Origin: Vanessa cardui
Lineage: Eukaryota > Arthropoda > Insecta > Lepidoptera > Nymphalidae
Assembly (NCBI RefSeq): GCF_905220365.1
Contig: NC_061153.1
Span: 4,546,001 to 4,610,000 of the forward strand
Reading direction: 5' to 3'
DNA: 64,000 nucleotides
The stretch's first letter is position 1; each line of letters opens with the position of its first letter. The notes below the pieces were generated by a model that worked only from the letters and a program-made list of their open reading frames with translations, was not told where the DNA came from and ran no database searches. The position numbers and the translations under genes were made by a program. Positions 60,269 to 64,000 of this stretch are shown here, piece after piece.

Positions 60269-60282
60269 TGACGCCCAACGTT
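60269..60282 (+). promoter_or_regulatory. Primer-binding site resembling tRNA-Lys complement
   Basis: TGACGCCCAACGTT, close to TGGCGCCCAACGT, the usual complement of the tRNA-Lys 3' end (one change in the first 13 bases). It begins two bases after the LTR end. Confidence 0.6.
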
Positions 60283-60780
60283 AAAACTAATGGGTTTATC
60301 GAATACTTTTATAAGGGCTTAATTACCAACGTGCTAATGTACATTGTGAATAATAATAAATTTTTCTGCCACCTTCATTTATTTTATTTTTTTGTTCATA
60401 AGTCTTTATTAGTTTGCTTTAAATTGATAAGTATTTAAGGATATAAAAATAGATGAAAAATTAAGTTAGTAGCATAACATATTTCAGTAACCCACATAAT
60501 AGGCATATATCTGTTTGTTTTTTTTATGTATTGTTAATTTAGTATAGGTTTTGGTTTATATGTTAGATATTTATGCGTTTAGTAGTTATTTAATTAGGTG
60601 GTTATTTCTATAATATTTATATAATATTATATTTCGAATTACTTCGAACTCTTTCGAAATAATAAAATCTTAAAACTTTCTATGGTATCATATAACGGAG
60701 TGTGTTTACTTGTTTTATTTTTATTATTTATATTATAAAGTCAGTCGATTAGTATTAGTTTCATTCAGTTAGAAACAGAA
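60283..60780 (+). other. Gypsy-2 leader, no gene
   Basis: AT-rich leader between the primer site and gag. No domain recognised. Confidence 0.5.
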
Positions 60781-61912
60781 AAGAAAAAGTTACTGTTAGA
60801 TAAAGCAGTCATATTGTTAAAGGATCTGGAGGAAAAGGATGATATAGAGGATGATGACAAAATAACGCCCGAAATGAAAGAAGCATTGTATAACTCCTTA
60901 GGTGATGACAGTAAAAAAATTTTAAATGACATTGATGATGAGGATCATCTTAAGGATATAGTTCCTTCTACTTCTAAATCCTGTAATAATAGACTGCAAG
61001 ATGAAGTTTCAGCGGCAAAACAAAATTTAGGCCAAAAAATTTCATAGTCCTAACCCTTCACATGCAAAATTATTAAATTCAACTATAATAGAGGAAAGTT
61101 TTGGACAGCGTAAACTCAAATTGGTGCCAATTAGCCAATGGGGTGTACAATTTTCGGGTGACAATATATTTAGTGTTAATGCTCTTATAGAAAGGGTTGA
61201 AGAACTTAAATATGCTGCTATTTGTGGTGCCACGCTATAGATTTTTTCAAAGGTGATGCGTTAATATGGTTTCGCGCCAATAAAGAATATGCCAGGAACT
61301 GGGAAGAACTTGTATTACTTCTGAAACGTACTTTTCAGTCTCCCTATTATCAGGAAGAGTTATTGGCGGAAGCGAAATCAAGAACTCAGGGCAGAAATGA
61401 ATCAGTTCTCATCTTTATCTCCGTGATGCAAAATATGTTTAATAGGCTTCCTAACAAAATTCCGGAATCAGAGAAAATTATGATTATTATTAAAAATTTA
61501 CAACCTTATTATCAGAGCAGTATGTAGGGACACTATCACGTCGATTTCTGATTTAATTAATATTTTAAGAATAGTTGAAAGGACAAAAATTAATTGTGAT
61601 AACTTTCAGGAACCTAAGACTTATATGAACTCTTTGGAGCCAGATTTAGCTTACAAGCCAAATCTTGCCATTACTGATAAAAAAGAAATCTATGTGATTA
61701 AGAGCACTGAATACAAAAATACTCCTAGTATTAAGATGAGATGTTGGAATTGTCGCGAAATTGGACATTTGTTTCGATCATGTCCAGTGCCAAAACAACG
61801 CCTTTTTTGCTATAAATATGGTCGTTTTGGGGTAACTTCTGCGGATTGTATTTGTAAGGGTAACGCGACAGGGGAGGACGAGAACCTGCCAAGTGAGCCT
61901 TCCCCTAAATAA
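60781..61912 (+). pseudogene. Gypsy-2 gag, broken, with one good and one ruined zinc knuckle
   Basis: Pieces: 60781-61047 (ETEKKKLLLDKAVILL, acidic DLEEKDDIEDDD), another frame with VPISQWGVQFSGDN and ALIERVEELKYA (about 61115-61215), 61222-61527 (DFFKGDALIWFRANK, WEELVLLLKRTFQSPYYQEEL, the gag core) and 61625-61912. The last has a normal knuckle CWNCREIGHLFRSC. The second has lost one Cys (Tyr) and the His (Val): CYKYGRFGVTSADC. This is a Ty3/Gypsy-type gag that would have built the element's particles, now dead through frameshifts and stops. Confidence 0.8.
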
Positions 61913-62029
61913 AAACGGTAATGAGTGGCAGGACTGGCTTAATTTTGTGCGCAATTTTATGTCTCATAATTAATTATCACAGTTAACAATAAAAAAAGAA
62001 AATGACAACAGACCGTATATTATTCTTGA

Positions 62030-62350
62030 TATTTTAGGTTTTAAATGTGAGGGATTGTTAGATTCTGGTGCTTCGCGTTCAGTAGTTAACTCAAAGTTTG
62101 CGGATAACCTGAAAAAGTTGGTGTAAAATGTCAGAAAATAAAGTCTATGAACATTTTCACGGCAGTTGAAAAATTTAGGCCATATATAGAAGGTGTACAT
62201 TTTACGGTGGTAACTGATCATAGTGCGCTTAAAATGCTTCATAAAATGAAGGATCCACACGGTAGGCTGGCTAGATGGGCTATGAAATTACAACAATTTA
62301 GTTTCGACATATCCCATAGACCAGGTAAATGTAATGTTGTGCCATCTAGA
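62030..62350 (+). pseudogene. Gypsy-2 protease motif and RNase H remnant
   Basis: LLDSGASRSVVNSKF near 62057-62100 is the aspartic protease active site. From 62147 the frame gives FRPYIEGVHFTVVTDHSAL, DPHGRLARWAMKLQQF and HRPGKCNVV, the C-terminal half of Ty3/Gypsy RNase H. The whole RT between them is deleted. The usual VADALSR end is altered to VPSRSIN. Confidence 0.85.
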
Positions 62351-62914
62351 TCCATTAATATGCTCAAGGATGAAAAGGTGAAACTTGTAGATATTCTCGA
62401 CAGCCATAAAGACGATTGGTACAAAAATGAAGTTGATAAATTACTAAATAAACAAGAAGTCATCGTAAATGGAGGTGATTTTCAAATTTTATCATTGAAT
62501 GCTACTCACACTTTTCCTAACTGCACTCCTTCTTTACTTGACCTAATTATTGTCTCTTCTATTGACCATGTTATAAAATATGGTCAGTGCTCTGCCCTTG
62601 CTTTTTCCTATCACGATTTACTCTATCTATCCTATAAATTACAGCCACCCAAAGCTAAATCGAGAATTCTTCTGCAGCGTAATTTTGGTGGAATGGACTT
62701 GAATGCTCTACGGGAAGATGCTCTTAAGCTTGACTGGGCTGAAGTTGCAAGTTACGAATCCGTCAACGAACAGGTTACGATTTTTAATTCCTTTTTAACA
62801 AACTTGTATGATGTCTACGCACCAATTCGACCAGTTCGAATAAAACACCTTCCAGCGCCTTGGCTCACCCAAGAAATATGGCAAATACAAGAAAAAAAAA
62901 TCGAGCCAAATTAA
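62147..62914 (+). other. Chimeric open frame: Gypsy RNase H fused to LINE endonuclease
   Basis: 255 codons without a stop that join Gypsy-2 RNase H and integrase linker (to about 62475) with the endonuclease C-terminal half of LINE-11 (LSLNATHTFPNCTPSLLDLI, YGQCSALAFSYHDLLY, RPVRIKHLPAPWLTQE). The fusion arises by 5'-truncated insertion of LINE-11 in frame. It has neither a complete RNase H nor a complete endonuclease, so function is unlikely. Confidence 0.8.
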
Positions 62915-64000
62915 AATATAAATCTAATCCTACTGAATGTAGTATTCAGTAGGATTAGATTTAAAATATATAAAGGTGAGAAATCGTTGCAACATGATGT
63001 GTAGAGACAATCAGCGACACCACATTCATAAATCTGTTTCCAAAGAGGAAGAACCAGCTAAAGTCTGGAAATTTCTCAAGTCTTTAGGAGTTGGAAAAGC
63101 TACTCAAAGTGTAAATTATTCCAATTTCAATTTAAATAAGTTTAATGAACATTTCTCTCATTCCGAAACTTTCGATACTACAATTAAGTGTAACACTTTA
63201 AAAGAACTTTCAGCTAAATCTACTCCCGACTTTCCTGCTTTTGTCTTTAATCAATTTAGCGAGTGTGATGTTAAGAAGAACATCTTAGCAATGGATTCCG
63301 ACGCCATTGGATCGGATTGTATTAGTCGTAAAATGATCATTCCTATCCTGGATATTATTTCTCCAAGTATCACTTCCATTTTTAACCTTTCCGTTAATAC
63401 TGGTGAATATCCTGATTCCTGGAAGGACGCGCAAATTATACCACTTCCAAAAAAAGCAAATCCTTCTTCTTTTTCTGATTACCGTCCCATTTCTATCCTT
63501 CCCTTTCTCTCGAAAGTCCTTGAACGTCTCATCCATTCTCAATTAAATTATTTCCTTTCCAAAAATATCCTTCTGAATCCTTTACAATCTGGTTTCCGAC
63601 ATGGTCACAGTACGACTACTGCTTTTATCAAGGTTTCTGATGATATTAGGCTAGGAATGGATAATCAACAAGTTACGGTGCTGACATTACTAGATTTTAG
63701 TAATGCCTTCAACGCCGTGGACTTTGATATCCTTCTTGCTATTCTCGGTTCTCTTAACATATCTCCACAAGTAATTGATTGGTTTCATTCTTACCTGCGT
63801 GGGCGTCGGCAGCGTGTAGGAGTTAACGGTTATTTCTCCAACTGGTCTCCTATTACTGCTGGCGTGCCGCAGGGTGGCGTGTTATCTCCTCTCTTGTTTT
63901 CAATATTTATTAATTCTATCTCCTCTCTTGTTTTCAATATTTATTAATTCTATCTCCTCTCATATTACATCTCTCTACCACTTGTATGCAGACGATCTTC
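62476..64000 (+). mobile_element. LINE-11: 5'-truncated HINAQS-family LINE, continues past the window
   Basis: Starts in the endonuclease (after GGDF) inside Gypsy-2 and ends at the window edge in LYADDL. Contains a perfect inverted duplication (62920-62962) and a 34-bp tandem duplication (63893-63960). Confidence 0.87.
62476..64000 (+). pseudogene. LINE-11 ORF2: endonuclease C-terminus and RT, partial
   Basis: Endonuclease C-terminal half in 62476-62914, then a break at the inverted duplication, then 62976-63947: NRCNMMCRDNQRHHIH, VWKFLKSLGVGKATQ, SDAIGSDCISRKMIIPIL, YRPISILPFLSKVLERLI, QSGFRHGHST, LLDFSNAFNAVDFD, AGVPQGGVLSPLLFS. The 34-bp tandem duplication shifts frame and creates the stop at 63945-63947. 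Catalytic YADD is encoded by the last bases of the window. Confidence 0.87.

Larger units (their letters stand above)
59516..62475 (+). mobile_element. Gypsy-2: Ty3/Gypsy LTR retrotransposon remnant
   Basis: 5' LTR (59516-60266), tRNA-Lys-like primer site, decayed gag with zinc knuckle, protease motif and part of RNase H. The RT is deleted between protease (near 62090) and RNase H (from 62147). The element is cut by LINE-11 near 62476, and no 3' LTR is in the window. It interrupts LINE-10. Confidence 0.8.

Overview
This window looks like a mobile-element graveyard in an AT-rich insect genome, probably a moth or butterfly. The organism call is inference. It rests on the mix of elements: Jockey/CR1-type LINEs, an R4/Dong-type LINE sitting in (TAA)n, an R1-clade LINE, LINE ORF1s with a baculovirus-FP-like domain, and a repeat family carrying AACCGACTTC that I associate with Lepidoptera. 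I see no host gene, rRNA gene or functional tRNA gene. Nearly every long reading frame belongs to a retrotransposon or DNA transposon, and most are broken.

Layout, left to right. 1-3295: LINE-1 (+), decayed ORF2 and tail, inserted in a pogo-type transposase remnant (3300-3765, -). 3900-20050: a four-level nest. LINE-2 (+; ORF1 at 4224-5113, ORF2 at 17165-19879) is split by LINE-3 (-; intact 987-aa ORF2 at 13493-16456). The 3' UTR of LINE-3 is split by Ty3/Gypsy element Gypsy-1 (-; 5750-13384, 359-bp LTRs). The 5' end of its gag is split by a 1.7-kb inverted-repeat element, FB-1 (11150-12866). 21591-32135: an R4/Dong-like LINE (-) flanked on both sides by (TAA)n. It is split by FB-2 (23806-25486) and by a GC-rich R1-clade LINE (27151-31461, +) with a 15-bp target-site duplication (TSD) and poly-A. 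32590-36350: LINE-4 (-) with a large (ATAAT)n microsatellite. 37850-42634: a DNA transposon (+) with perfect terminal inverted repeats (TIRs), a subterminal repeat array and an intron-containing transposase pseudogene. 42757-50900: LINE-5 (-) split by LINE-6 (-). 51391-55544: LINE-7 (+) split by LINE-8 (+; 8-bp TSD). 55545-59515: LINE-9 (-), an RTE fragment (-) and LINE-10 (-). 59516-62475: Gypsy-2 (+; one LTR, tRNA-Lys-like primer site, decayed gag/pol). 62476-64000: LINE-11 (+), running off the end.

How the parts work together. Each autonomous element carries its own machinery. The LINEs have an apurinic-type endonuclease plus reverse transcriptase (RT), except R4, which has RT plus a restriction-like endonuclease. 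The Gypsy elements carry gag, protease, RT, RNase H and integrase; the DNA transposon has a transposase with a candidate D-D-E triad. The most interesting shared signal is a short 3'-UTR hairpin in five different LINE copies (LINE-1, 3, 4, 5, 10). Its stem sequence changes but pairing is kept by compensating changes, which suggests a conserved RNA recognised by the element's own RT.

Edges between nested copies are given to about 10-30 bases unless a TSD or LTR end is quoted.
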